From contig JACRLS010000027.1 in assembly GCA_016235225.1 (NCBI GenBank), positions 1 to 8,605 of the forward strand: a DNA stretch of 8,605 nucleotides, in the 5' to 3' direction. Made by a program: the position numbers and the translations under genes. Source of the DNA: Nitrospirota bacterium (GTDB lineage Bacteria; Nitrospirota; Nitrospiria; Nitrospirales; Nitrospiraceae). Below are positions 1 to 6,682 of this stretch, in pieces; within the stretch, counting starts at the first letter, position 1, and every line of letters begins with the position of its first letter. The notes under the pieces were generated by a model that made no database searches, had not been told where the DNA came from, and was given only the letters and a program-made list of their open reading frames with translations.

Positions 1-42
1 ACGGTTCGACAGGCTCACCGTCCCGAGTCCAATCGAGGGACG
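1..42. repeat. Small inverted repeats beyond the regulator stop
   Basis: Bases 1-21 have matching ends (ACGGT ... ACCGT) around a core reading TCGACAGGCTC. Bases 19-24 (CGTCCC) pair with 37-42 (GGGACG) around a 12-nt loop. They follow the stop codon of the minus-strand regulator, so a weak stem could form in its 3' end. No T-run follows on the minus strand, so I do not call a rho-independent terminator. From memory, the GTGAGCCTGTCGAAC core resembles a REP-like intergenic motif seen in many environmental bacteria; that is not checked. Confidence 0.35.
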
Positions 43-56
43 TTTCACGGTTCACG
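43..56. repeat. Two-unit heptamer repeat
   Basis: TTTCACG is followed directly by GTTCACG, giving two 7-bp units with one mismatch just past the regulator stop codon. The same 7-bp period appears in three longer blocks between 6387 and 6582, which is why this short one is recorded. Confidence 0.4.
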
Positions 57-57
57 T

Positions 58-1431
58 CTAGGAAGCAGCCTGCTTGGCGTCCAACCCCTTTCGCTTCAAC
101 TTCTCGACGAGCGTCGTGCGGTTCAAGCGGAGGAGTTGTGCGGCGCGGCTGGTCACCCCGTTGGCCTGACGGAGGGCCTCTCGGATCAGTCGGTTTTCGT
201 ACCGCTCGATGGCCTCAACCAGATCCACGCCACCGGCCGTGAATTCGAAAGCGGCATCGGACACAGCGGCCGGGACGGGTCTGGACTGGAGGATCTTCTC
301 CGGAAGATCGGCGACGGTGATCATGCCCGATTTCTTGAGGATGACGACGCGCTCAACAAGGTTCTGCAATTCCCGGATATTCCCGGGCCAGCCGTACCGC
401 AAAAGATAATCCATGGCGGCCGGCTCCGTCCCCCTGATGGCGGTACCCTTCGAGGCATTGAAGAGCGTCAGGAAATGGTCCACAAGCAGCGGGATATCGG
501 TCTCCCGATCCCGCAAGGGCGGCATCGTGATCGGGATGACGTGCAAGCGATAGAAAAGGTCTTTGCGGAATTTGCCGTCATCCACGAGCTGTTCGAGGTC
601 TTGGTTGGTGGCCGTAATGATCCGAACGTCGGTTCGGATGGTTTTTGTCCCGCCGACTCGCTCAAAGCAGCGCTCCTGGAGGACCCGGAGCAGCTTCACT
701 TGGAGCTGCGGGCTGAGTTCCCCGACTTCATCCAGAAACAGGGTCCCGCCGTGGGCCATCTCAAATCGCCCGATCCGCACGTTGATGGCCCCGGTAAAGG
801 CGCCTTTTTCGTGGCCGAATAGTTCGGATTCCAACAGATTTTCAGGAATCGCGCCGCAATTGACCGGCACGAGGGGACGGTCGCGGCGAAAGCTATTGAA
901 GTGCAGCATACGGGCCAGCAACTCCTTGCCGGTTCCGCTCTCCCCCTGAATCAGGACGGTGCTGTCGCTGTCGGCGACTTTCTCGACGAATTCGAGCACC
1001 TCACGCATCGCATCGCTGGTGCCGATCAGATTGTCGAAACGGTACTTGTCCCGCACCGTTTTCTTGAGCAGCAGATTCTCCTGGCGGAGGCGCTGCACAT
1101 CCATGGCCTTCTTGATCAGCACCGCCACCGTACTCAGCTGGATCGGCTTGGTGACGAAGTCCATCGCACCGGCCTTCATCGCCAAGACCGCCTGTTCGAC
1201 CGTTCCGTGCCCGGTCATGACAATGCAGGCCGTCTCCGGACTTTCCGTTTGCACGCGCCTCAGCACCTCAAGCCCGTCCATGGAGGGCAGCATGAGGTCG
1301 GTCAGCACGACCTGCACGGGCGTATCCCGGAGCACCGCCACCGCCGACTCCCCGTCTGGAACGAGTGTCACCTCGTAGCCTTCGTCGCGGAGACCTTCCT
1401 CGATCATGTCCCGGATTCGTTCAAAGCTCAT
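58..1431 (-). CDS. NtrC-family sigma-54-dependent response regulator with incomplete receiver
   Basis: A 457-residue cytoplasmic transcriptional activator that would remodel RNA polymerase holding sigma-54. Residues 1-110 are a CheY-like receiver with phospho-acceptor D45 (LTDLMLPSMDG), T73 (MTGHG) and K95 (VTKP). Residues 134-375 are the AAA+ domain with Walker A GESGTGKE (163-170), GAFTGA (210-215) and Walker B GGTLFLDE (228-235). Residues about 405-450 are a Fis-type helix-turn-helix. The usual first strand and acidic pair (ILVVDDE) are absent: the protein begins at MSFERIRDMIEEGL, which aligns just after that motif. The frame upstream has no ATG, GTG or TTG before a stop, and a nine-base Shine-Dalgarno precedes this ATG. 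It is last in a flagellar block, so a role in flagellar gene control is plausible but inferred. The family is certain; the partner kinase is unknown. Confidence 0.95.
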   Translation of the reverse strand: MSFERIRDMIEEGLRDEGYEVTLVPDGESAVAVLRDTPVQVVLTDLMLPSMDGLEVLRRVQTESPETACIVMTGHGTVEQAVLAMKAGAMDFVTKPIQLSTVAVLIKKAMDVQRLRQENLLLKKTVRDKYRFDNLIGTSDAMREVLEFVEKVADSDSTVLIQGESGTGKELLARMLHFNSFRRDRPLVPVNCGAIPENLLESELFGHEKGAFTGAINVRIGRFEMAHGGTLFLDEVGELSPQLQVKLLRVLQERCFERVGGTKTIRTDVRIITATNQDLEQLVDDGKFRKDLFYRLHVIPITMPPLRDRETDIPLLVDHFLTLFNASKGTAIRGTEPAAMDYLLRYGWPGNIRELQNLVERVVILKKSGMITVADLPEKILQSRPVPAAVSDAAFEFTAGGVDLVEAIERYENRLIREALRQANGVTSRAAQLLRLNRTTLVEKLKRKGLDAKQAAS

Positions 1432-1442
1432 GAAATACGACG

Positions 1443-1451
1443 ACCTCCTTA
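1443..1451 (-). promoter_or_regulatory. Extended Shine-Dalgarno of the sigma-54 activator
   Basis: On the minus strand the sequence reads TAAGGAGGT, complementary over nine bases to the 16S 3' end. It ends 11 nt before the ATG at 1431, a rather long spacing. No other start codon lies nearer, so it supports the short N-terminus. Confidence 0.7.
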
Positions 1452-1470
1452 TGCGGGACCCGCCGAGGAG

Positions 1471-1491
1471 CCAGTCCTCTCTAGAGACTGG
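1471..1491. other. Hairpin in the leader of the activator gene
   Basis: CCAGTC (1471-1476) pairs perfectly with GACTGG (1486-1491) across a 9-nt loop. On the minus strand it sits about 20 nt upstream of the Shine-Dalgarno, so it could affect mRNA stability or translation. No function is shown by the sequence alone. Confidence 0.4.
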
Positions 1492-1623
1492 GGATGACCC
1501 GTCGGGACAGAGGAGTTCCTCGTCTCATCTTGGTGGTCATGTCGAACCGGCTGTTGCAGATGGATAACGATCGGGATGGACAGATTGGCGACACGAATAG
1601 AACCGCATTCACGGTGTAGATCG

Positions 1624-1654
1624 ATTGTTTCTCACACATACGGGAGTTTGTCAA
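1624..1654 (-). promoter_or_regulatory. Candidate sigma-70 promoter for the activator
   Basis: A consensus TTGACA lies on the minus strand at 1649-1654, just past the lipoprotein stop codon. The best -10 candidate is AACAAT at 1624-1629 with a long 19-bp spacer, so the match is uneven. It would give a leader of roughly 185 nt. The 239 bp between the two genes hold this, the hairpin and the Shine-Dalgarno, and no gene I can support. Confidence 0.3.
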
Positions 1655-1670
1655 GAAATGGTTCAGCGGC

Positions 1671-3539
1671 TCAGCGCGGCGACTCGCTCGGTTCACGCGA
1701 GGAGAGCGGTGGAGCGTCGGCCGACACCGGCAAGGTCGTTGCCAGCGGACCGATCACGTTCACCGAGGGAGCGTCTTTGACGAGCTGAAAATGGATCCGG
1801 ACTCGGCCGGGACGATCGATGAATCGCGGCGCCCCCGACACCGGGCCGACGGTTTTCCGCGCGTCGACCCATTGGGGGATGGCGGAGGTGACGGTGTCCA
1901 GCGCGATGTCATCATAGAGTGATTCCCCGGAGCCTTTCACCAAGCGCGGCGGGGTGACCACCTCCCCGTTCTCTTCGATGGTAAGCCCGATGACCACGCC
2001 GCGGACAGCGCCGCCCGCGACCTTCTGCAAGAGTTCGCCAGGTTTCGGCCTCTTGTCCTCCATCGCGGCCTCTCGGGGCACAGTCGATTCAGACTTGCTG
2101 CCCGGGCGGTAGATGAGCGTCTCGCGCGCTCCCGCAGGCTGCGCCTCTTCTTCATACTCGACCCGAACGATGGCCCTTTCTTGTGGTACCGGCTCCACCG
2201 TCACCTCAGCGCGGGCGATCCGAGACACTTGCTCTTCGGTCAATCCGCCGACCCTGGCCGTGACCTCCACGCGATGGCCGGTTTCGACAAAGAGATGGAT
2301 CTCATCAGAGGGGGCCACCCACCGGTTCAGTTGCCATTCCCGGAGAACAGATGAGACCGCAATGGTGCGTCCGTCCGCGCTCAACAGACGAACAAAGGCG
2401 CGACGCGGGATGGCCAACTGCCGCGTGACCTCGCGACCCACTGCAGGCGCCTGCGTGAAACCCAACAACAAGCGCGGAGCGGGGGCCGTTCGCCGTTCGA
2501 CGGTCCCTCCCATCCGGATGACCATTTCGGATGTGGCCTCCAATCCGGCAGGATCGACCGACAACGTGACCGGCACGGACAATACCCACAGACCGTCGTC
2601 CTGTGCCTGAGTCGTGGCACGCCCGATCTCAGCCGTCAGCCCGCTGGTTGCAAGACGATCGACCAGTCTGGCAGTGACCCGACGTCGATCGCGGACCGCC
2701 TCGGTCTGAAAGTCTTTGGTGAGATCCCGGCTGGACAGCGCCCGCACCGCAGCCGAGTAGTTCGAGCGCGCAGGGACATATCCGGGGTGGACCCCCAAGG
2801 CTTTCTCATATTCCTCGAGAGCCTGAAACAACTTGCCCGCCCGCGCCAGGGTCTCGCCATTGGCGTTGGCCCCGACCGCCTCCGGAAACCCCTTGGGCAC
2901 CGTCGGCTCCCCCACGCGTCGTCCCGGTGCGTCGTTCAGGCGGGCCAGCACGGCGGCCGTCAAGGACTTCGCCACCGCCAGCGGGTCCGAGATCTCCCCC
3001 TCCGCCGAGGCCGTATCCAGCACCGCCCCCCGCTCCACTCCGACCATCTGCACATCCATCCGGAGCGTCTTGCCCGCCACCGCCGCACTCCCGCTCACAA
3101 GAATGGTCGCGCCAGTCAGCCGTCCCACCTGAACCGCCGATGTCTCATCCACCCGGCCTGAGAGCTGGAGGGCCTGCTCGCGAATCACTTCTTCCAAACG
3201 ATCACGTTGGACCACCGTCACATTCGGAAGCCTCGCCAATTCGGCCACCAACAAATCAGGCAGGCCCTTCTTGATCCAGCTCAGCTCCGGTCGTCTTGTC
3301 CGGTCGTCGAAGAGCAACACGGAGACGACCAACTCGCGCGGCAACGGCGGCGGGGCAGCCACGGTAGCCGGAGGATCGGGAGGCGAGGCAACCGGCCGTG
3401 CCTGGCCGGAGCACCCGATGGCAAGCAGCATGAGAAGCGCGAGGGGCAGGCGTGAGAGAACCGCCGCCACAACCGACGGAGCCGCGCGCCCTTGCGGCGA
3501 TTGATGCGTGAGAGGCGAATACTCCATCGGCCGGTTCAT
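1671..3539 (-). CDS. Large lipoprotein with CsgG/LpoB-like domain, TPR-like stretch and TonB-C-like end
   Basis: A 622-residue envelope protein. A hydrophobic stretch ends in LLAIGCSG with the candidate lipid-anchored Cys at residue 43. The n-region is unusually long, and a GTG at codon 24 would give a more typical signal peptide (start at 3470). A proline-rich linker follows. Residues about 69-200 (VVSVLLFDD... LLVAELARLPNVTVVQRDRLEEVI... GRLTGATILVSGSA) match the CsgG/TolB-N/LpoB type of fold. Residues about 222-262 look like one TPR. Residues about 505-586 (RGVVIGLTIEENGEVVTPPRLVKGSG ... RVRIHFQLV) resemble the TonB C-terminal domain. It lies 68 bp after fhlB in a flagellar block. FlgO/FlgT-type flagellar lipoproteins use related folds, so a motor- or envelope-associated role is possible but not shown. 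Confidence 0.85.
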   Translation of the reverse strand: MNRPMEYSPLTHQSPQGRAAPSVVAAVLSRLPLALLMLLAIGCSGQARPVASPPDPPATVAAPPPLPRELVVSVLLFDDRTRRPELSWIKKGLPDLLVAELARLPNVTVVQRDRLEEVIREQALQLSGRVDETSAVQVGRLTGATILVSGSAAVAGKTLRMDVQMVGVERGAVLDTASAEGEISDPLAVAKSLTAAVLARLNDAPGRRVGEPTVPKGFPEAVGANANGETLARAGKLFQALEEYEKALGVHPGYVPARSNYSAAVRALSSRDLTKDFQTEAVRDRRRVTARLVDRLATSGLTAEIGRATTQAQDDGLWVLSVPVTLSVDPAGLEATSEMVIRMGGTVERRTAPAPRLLLGFTQAPAVGREVTRQLAIPRRAFVRLLSADGRTIAVSSVLREWQLNRWVAPSDEIHLFVETGHRVEVTARVGGLTEEQVSRIARAEVTVEPVPQERAIVRVEYEEEAQPAGARETLIYRPGSKSESTVPREAAMEDKRPKPGELLQKVAGGAVRGVVIGLTIEENGEVVTPPRLVKGSGESLYDDIALDTVTSAIPQWVDARKTVGPVSGAPRFIDRPGRVRIHFQLVKDAPSVNVIGPLATTLPVSADAPPLSSREPSESPR

Positions 3540-3551
3540 GATCTGTTCTTA

Positions 3552-3580
3552 CCTGTACGCCCGGTTCGTCATCCGGTCAA
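3552..3580 (-). promoter_or_regulatory. Weak candidate promoter before the lipoprotein gene
   Basis: On the minus strand TTGACC (3575-3580) is followed after 17 bp by TACAGG (3552-3557), a good -35 with a poor -10. It lies in the 68-bp gap between fhlB and the lipoprotein gene, so it would be an internal promoter of the block. Confidence 0.25.
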
Positions 3581-3607
3581 GCGATCCCGCGATCCTTGCC
3601 GTCCAGC

Positions 3608-3925
3608 TCAGCGAGGGTTGCCTGTGGAAGGACTCACGGCCGGGCGAATCCCGTGCTCGCGTTTCCATTGTTCATTGAGGCGATAGATGAAAAACAGAAT
3701 CTCCGCCACAGCCTGATACAGTTCCGGAGGAATGGCCTGGTCGAGGTCCAGTTGCAGCAGCAGATCGACGAGCGTCGGGTCCTCCCGGATCGGGACGCCG
3801 GCACGCTTGGCCTCTTGAATGATCCGTTGCGCCATCTCGCCCCGACCCTGGGCCGTCACCCGCGGTGACTGGGCCTTGGAGGGCGAATATTCGAGGGCGG
3901 CGGCGGACTGTCGTTTGTCGCGCAT
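3608..3925 (-). CDS. fhlB: FhlB-type protein (FlhB C-terminal-domain homologue)
   Basis: A 105-residue protein matching the cytoplasmic FlhB/YscU substrate-specificity-switch domain without the membrane part. Motifs in order are AALEYSPSKAQSPRVTAQG, RGEMAQRIIQEAKRAGVPIREDPTLVDLL, and IPPELYQAVAEILFFIYRL. The NPTH autocleavage site of true FlhB is absent; the protein starts just beyond where it would be, as in FhlB proteins. The ATG at 3925 is preferred because family members begin MxxKxxxAAALxY. A TTG at 3940 would add five residues. The gene starts 16 bp after the stop of the FliK-like gene, so the two are probably coupled. The same partnership is known in Bacillus (YlqG/YlqH) and other flagellates. 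It probably contacts the flagellar export gate, where it can partly replace the FlhB C-domain. Confidence 0.88.
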   Translation of the reverse strand: MRDKRQSAAALEYSPSKAQSPRVTAQGRGEMAQRIIQEAKRAGVPIREDPTLVDLLLQLDLDQAIPPELYQAVAEILFFIYRLNEQWKREHGIRPAVSPSTGNPR

Positions 3926-3941
3926 GCTCGTGTCTTGCAAC

Positions 3942-5750
3942 TCAGGCCGTCAGATTGACCAGTCGCCGGTGCGGCACGGCCTTGACCGCCAGGTCTTCGC
4001 CCTTGACGCTGCGGGTTTCCGCCACGGAGGCCGACAGGCCCTCAACCGTAAAGCCCTTGGCCGAGAGTCCCGCATGCAAGATCGGCAACATCGCAGTCAC
4101 CACCCGCTCCACCTCCGGGCGATCCACGAAGACCCGCGCGGACACGTGCTTTCCTGTGAACAAGGCATCAACCCGAATGGCGCCGATGTGCTCCACATCC
4201 AGCATGGTGACGACTCGATAGGGCCGCGAGCCCAGCTCACTGCTCGTCCCGCCGCCTTCATCCCGTCGCTCCACATGCACGCGGACGGAGGAGGCGCCGG
4301 GAAAACCGAGCGGCAGTTCAAAGACCAACGGTTGCCCGTTTTGCGCATTCATGGCATTCACAACTTGCGTCCGCTCAATCATGCGAAGCACCTCATGCGC
4401 CTCACGCATCCATCCGGACAGAGATGCCGGCGACGCCTGCTCCGAGGTCTGGCCCTTGCTCAGATCGCTGAGGATCATGGCAAGTCGGCTCTTGGCTGTC
4501 GCCAGCCACACCGGATCACCAGGCCGAGCCTCGACCCGGTCCAATGCGACGAACAGGGCTTGCACCTCTTGCTTCGCTTTGACCAGGGTCTCAGGCTGCG
4601 TCACGGCCGCGACCCTTTCGTGTAGAAGCGTCAATTGCCGTTCGAGCTGATCCGCCTCGCCGCCTCGTGTCAGCAGTTCCTTGATGGACCGCGTGAGCCG
4701 GTTGATCGTCACGGCTTCAAGCGATTGGTTTCCACCCGCTTCCTGCAGGGCATCCAGCAACTCTCCCATGACACTCGCCAGACCGGAGGTCTGCGAAGGG
4801 AGCGGTTCACCAGGGCGAGCGGGAAGAGAACTCAACGACTCACCGGAAGGGTGCGGCAATGATCGCCTTCCCGTCAGTTGCCTAACGCCTGGAGAGCGCT
4901 CCTGCGCCGGAAGCTGTTCCAGCAGCCGCGTGAGTACTTGTGTCACCCGATCGGCTGTGGAAGCATCCACCCCCTGGTTCAGCCGTTCCCGGAGCAGGAG
5001 GAGCTGGTCCTCGATCTGATCCGGGGCCGCGCCCTGACGGAGAGCCGTCTTCAGTCCTTCCAGCAAGCGGTCGACCGGCAACGTCCTGACCGCCACAGCC
5101 GAGCCCTGTTCAGCCACAGCCGACAGGAGCCAGGCTTTCAATGAAGCCGGGAGCGCAACATTCCCGAGCGGCTGTCCCTGAGCGACTCGCTCTGAGACGG
5201 CATGCTCGTAATCCAACCCCACGGCCTGCAGGGCCTGGCGGACGCTGTCCGCTGAGAGTTGATCCGGTTTCAACTGGAGTCGATCGACCAGATCAGCCAG
5301 ACCCGAGACCGTCTCTTGCGGAACAACACCGTTCTCGGCGGAGGCTCGCACCGTCTGCACGAGTTTCTCAAGGCTCGCCACCAGCGAGTTCCCGGCCGGC
5401 AGCAAGGACCGGAGCAGCGTCGTCACCGGATCCCCTTCGTTGGCCTGGCCCGTAACCGTGAGGGTCGTTCCTGGAATCTGAGCCTGTGGGCCGACTCGTC
5501 GGAGAATCTGGCCGTCCCCTTGTTCCACGCGCGCCTGGAGCACCTGCCCGACCTGAAGTCGACCGACCTGCGACGTTGCCTCGATCGGAATGCCCTTCAC
5601 CAGGATGACCAGACTGCCTGTATCCTGAGCATGGACCACAGTGGCTTCGACCGCCTCCCCGGGCACTAAAAATGAGGTGGTGTTCCCCGGAGAGCCGCCT
5701 CCTGGTTGATACCCCTCGACTGGGTTGACGGATCGAATAGTGGTAATCAT
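3942..5750 (-). CDS. FliK-like flagellar hook-length control protein
   Basis: A 602-residue protein. Residues about 30-90 (GEAVEATVVHAQDTGSLVILVKG... VGQVLQARV) form a beta-rich, OB-like N-terminal module. The middle is long, helical and rich in Gln, Leu and Ala, with low conservation expected of a ruler-like region. Residues about 470-602 match the Flg_hook (FliK C-terminal) domain: PLVFELPLGFPG, PYRVVTMLDVEHIGAIRVDALF, VSARVFVDRPEVERVV, then a paired-helix segment and SVKGEDL. FliK family members measure hook or rod length and switch export specificity through FlhB. The directly following fhlB fits that job. The start ATG at 5750 is preceded by a GAGCGGGG-type ribosome site and a candidate sigma-28 promoter. 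The family is clear. Whether it is the only FliK of this organism cannot be told. Confidence 0.88.
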   Translation of the reverse strand: MITTIRSVNPVEGYQPGGGSPGNTTSFLVPGEAVEATVVHAQDTGSLVILVKGIPIEATSQVGRLQVGQVLQARVEQGDGQILRRVGPQAQIPGTTLTVTGQANEGDPVTTLLRSLLPAGNSLVASLEKLVQTVRASAENGVVPQETVSGLADLVDRLQLKPDQLSADSVRQALQAVGLDYEHAVSERVAQGQPLGNVALPASLKAWLLSAVAEQGSAVAVRTLPVDRLLEGLKTALRQGAAPDQIEDQLLLLRERLNQGVDASTADRVTQVLTRLLEQLPAQERSPGVRQLTGRRSLPHPSGESLSSLPARPGEPLPSQTSGLASVMGELLDALQEAGGNQSLEAVTINRLTRSIKELLTRGGEADQLERQLTLLHERVAAVTQPETLVKAKQEVQALFVALDRVEARPGDPVWLATAKSRLAMILSDLSKGQTSEQASPASLSGWMREAHEVLRMIERTQVVNAMNAQNGQPLVFELPLGFPGASSVRVHVERRDEGGGTSSELGSRPYRVVTMLDVEHIGAIRVDALFTGKHVSARVFVDRPEVERVVTAMLPILHAGLSAKGFTVEGLSASVAETRSVKGEDLAVKAVPHRRLVNLTA

Positions 5751-5780
5751 GCCCCGCTCAGAGAAAGGGTTCTCGCTTCG

Positions 5781-5807
5781 TTATCGGCCGTTCTCCATCC
5801 ACTCTTG
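5781..5807 (-). promoter_or_regulatory. Candidate sigma-28 (FliA) promoter of the flagellar block
   Basis: The minus strand carries GCCGATAA (5781-5788), an exact match to the FliA -10 box. Fifteen bases upstream lies CAAG (5804-5807), which matches the TAAA -35 at two of four positions. The -10 box is 30 bp upstream of the FliK-like ATG, giving a short leader that contains the ribosome site. Position and gene content support the call; the -35 is weak. Confidence 0.6.
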
Positions 5808-5870
5808 ATGCCGGCATGGTCAGGCGGTCCCTATTGTGATGTCCCCGCCTCCTCGTGCCGATACATGGGA

Positions 5871-5876
5871 TATAAT
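5871..5876 (+). promoter_or_regulatory. Consensus -10 box (TATAAT) of the flavin-barrel gene
   Basis: A perfect TATAAT lies 36 bp before the ATG at 5913. No good -35 lies at 16-18 bp upstream; the nearest similar hexamer (TTGTGA, 5834-5839) is too far. The box argues for the 5913 start, because an earlier start at 5706 would put the promoter inside the gene. Confidence 0.5.
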
Positions 5877-5912
5877 GGGCTGCACCGGCCATCGAAGATT
5901 GACGAGAGCCTG

Positions 5913-6383
5913 ATGACCCAAGAGACCGATCTCAGCGAGGTACCATCTCGATTCGATCAGCTCATCCGTTCCGTCCGGGTGGGGATTCTCATTACGATGA
6001 ACGACCGCGGGCCCTTCGGGTCCCATGTGCCGTTCCTCCTCGGCGAGAATTGGTCGAGACTCTACATTCATATCAGCGGGCTGGCTCAACACACCCAGAA
6101 TCTGAAGAAGGACCGCCGCATTTCGCTGTTTGTGACGGAGCCCGACGAGCCGCAAAAGAATCCCCTGTCGCTCCAGCGCATCAATCTCCAAGGTGAGGCC
6201 CAATCCCTGACTGAGAAGGACCGAGCCTACCAGCAAGTGAAGGCGGACTACATTCGGCGCTTCCCGCAGTCGAAGCAGATGTTCGGATTTGCCGATTTCT
6301 TTGTGGCTGGATTCGGCGCCGCCTACTACGCGCACGGAGACAAACCCACCGACTGGATTCACCAGAAGCCCGAAAAGAAGTAA
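5913..6383 (+). CDS. Pyridoxamine 5'-phosphate oxidase-fold (HugZ-like) protein
   Basis: A 156-residue protein of the FMN-binding split-barrel superfamily. An N-terminal helix (FDQLIRSVRVGILITMND) is followed by the barrel strands PFGSHVPFLL, RLYIHISGLAQHTQNLKKDRRISLFVTEP and INLQGEAQSL. A helical section (AYQQVKADYIRRFPQS) and the motif FGFADFFVAGFGAAYYAHG come next. The HISGLAxHTxNL segment and the FPxS...F..F motif are typical of the HugZ/PNPOx-like group, which bind flavin or in some cases heme. The substrate is unknown. The frame is open back to 5706, but those residues overlap the divergent FliK-like gene and its promoter and look unlike protein. The ATG at 5913, 36 bp after TATAAT, is preferred. 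It is a single gene facing away from the flagellar block with no evident link to it. Confidence 0.85.
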   Translation: MTQETDLSEVPSRFDQLIRSVRVGILITMNDRGPFGSHVPFLLGENWSRLYIHISGLAQHTQNLKKDRRISLFVTEPDEPQKNPLSLQRINLQGEAQSLTEKDRAYQQVKADYIRRFPQSKQMFGFADFFVAGFGAAYYAHGDKPTDWIHQKPEKK

Positions 6384-6386
6384 GTA

Positions 6387-6414
6387 GTGAGGGGTCAGGA
6401 GTAGACGGAAGGAA
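6387..6414. repeat. Heptamer-period repeat block A
   Basis: Directly after the flavin-barrel stop codon the sequence divides into 7-bp units: GTGAGGG, GTCAGGA, GTAGACG and GAAGGAA. The units are diverged but keep G at the start and a steady period. Confidence 0.4.
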
Positions 6415-6450
6415 GAAACCGACCCTGAGCAGAAAGAGATGCCAAGATTC

Positions 6451-6480
6451 TTGACAGGTCCGAACCCTCCTTGCTAGCGT
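6451..6480 (+). promoter_or_regulatory. Candidate promoter of tRNA-Thr
   Basis: A consensus TTGACA (6451-6456) is followed after 18 bp by TAGCGT (6475-6480), then a G/C-rich stretch GGTCCCC. A GC-rich discriminator is typical of stable-RNA promoters. It would start transcription about 105 nt before the tRNA. The weak -10 keeps confidence moderate. Confidence 0.4.
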
Positions 6481-6489
6481 GGTCCCCTC

Positions 6490-6524
6490 GAACGATGAAC
6501 GAGGAACGCTGAACTATGAATGGC
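6490..6524. repeat. Heptamer-period repeat block B
   Basis: Five consecutive 7-bp units begin with GAA: GAACGAT, GAACGAG, GAACGCT, GAACTAT and GAATGGC. The first three share GAACG. The block lies between the candidate promoter and the tRNA, so it would be transcribed in the tRNA leader. Confidence 0.6.
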
Positions 6525-6552
6525 CGAACCCTTTAGACAGTCGTACCTTTAA

Positions 6553-6582
6553 CTCAGCACTCATCGCTCAGCACTCAGCACT
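6553..6582. repeat. Heptamer-period repeat block C
   Basis: Units CTCAGCA, CTCATCG, CTCAGCA and CTCAGCA follow one another in register, then CT. The motif CTCAGCACT occurs three times (6553, 6567, 6574). The block ends 9 bp before the tRNA. Together with blocks A and B it fills much of the 208-bp gap, in which I see no gene. Confidence 0.65.
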
Positions 6583-6591
6583 TCATAGGAC

Positions 6592-6667
6592 GCTGGCGTA
6601 GCTCAATCGGCAGAGCAGCGGTTTTGTAAACCGCAGGTTGGAGGTTCGATTCCTCTCGCCAGCTCCA
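6592..6667 (+). tRNA. tRNA-Thr (anticodon UGU)
   Basis: A complete 76-nt cloverleaf. The acceptor stem is GCTGGCG (6592-6598) with CGCCAGC (6657-6663), discriminator T6664 and encoded CCA (6665-6667). The D-arm GCTC/GAGC is at 6601-6616. The anticodon stem is GCGGT/ACCGC with loop TTTGTAA, so the anticodon is TGT at 6625-6627, reading ACA threonine codons. The variable loop is AGGTT, the T-stem GGAGG/CCTCT with one G-T pair, and the T-loop TTCGATT. All invariant positions are present, so it should be functional. Its 3' end is duplicated downstream. Confidence 0.97.
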
Positions 6668-6669
6668 TT
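6643..6669 (+). repeat. tRNA 3'-end direct repeat, copy 1 (att-like)
   Basis: These 27 bp, from the T-stem through CCA plus two bases, recur exactly at 6806-6832. The preceding GGTTGGA (6636-6642) also recurs at 6798-6804, offset by a single inserted C. Identity segments at tRNA 3' ends are typical attachment sites of tyrosine-recombinase elements. Confidence 0.75.
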
Positions 6670-6682
6670 GTTCCTCTGTTCC

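Noticed and set aside
136..822. Long plus-strand frame opposite the sigma-54 activator
   Set aside because: It is a high-GC shadow of a certain gene and has no domain character.
3819..4625. 268-residue plus-strand frame opposite the FliK-like gene
   Set aside because: It lies antisense to the FliK-like gene, is rich in His and Arg, and shows no ribosome site or family motif.
5706..5912. N-terminal extension of the flavin-barrel protein to a start at 5706
   Set aside because: It overlaps the divergent FliK-like start and the TATAAT box, and the added residues do not resemble the family.
5820..6362. 180-residue minus-strand frame opposite the flavin-barrel gene
   Set aside because: The opposite strand encodes a clearly recognisable domain; this frame does not.
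6553..6582. CRISPR-like array
   Set aside because: The units are 7 bp long and contiguous, with no spacers.
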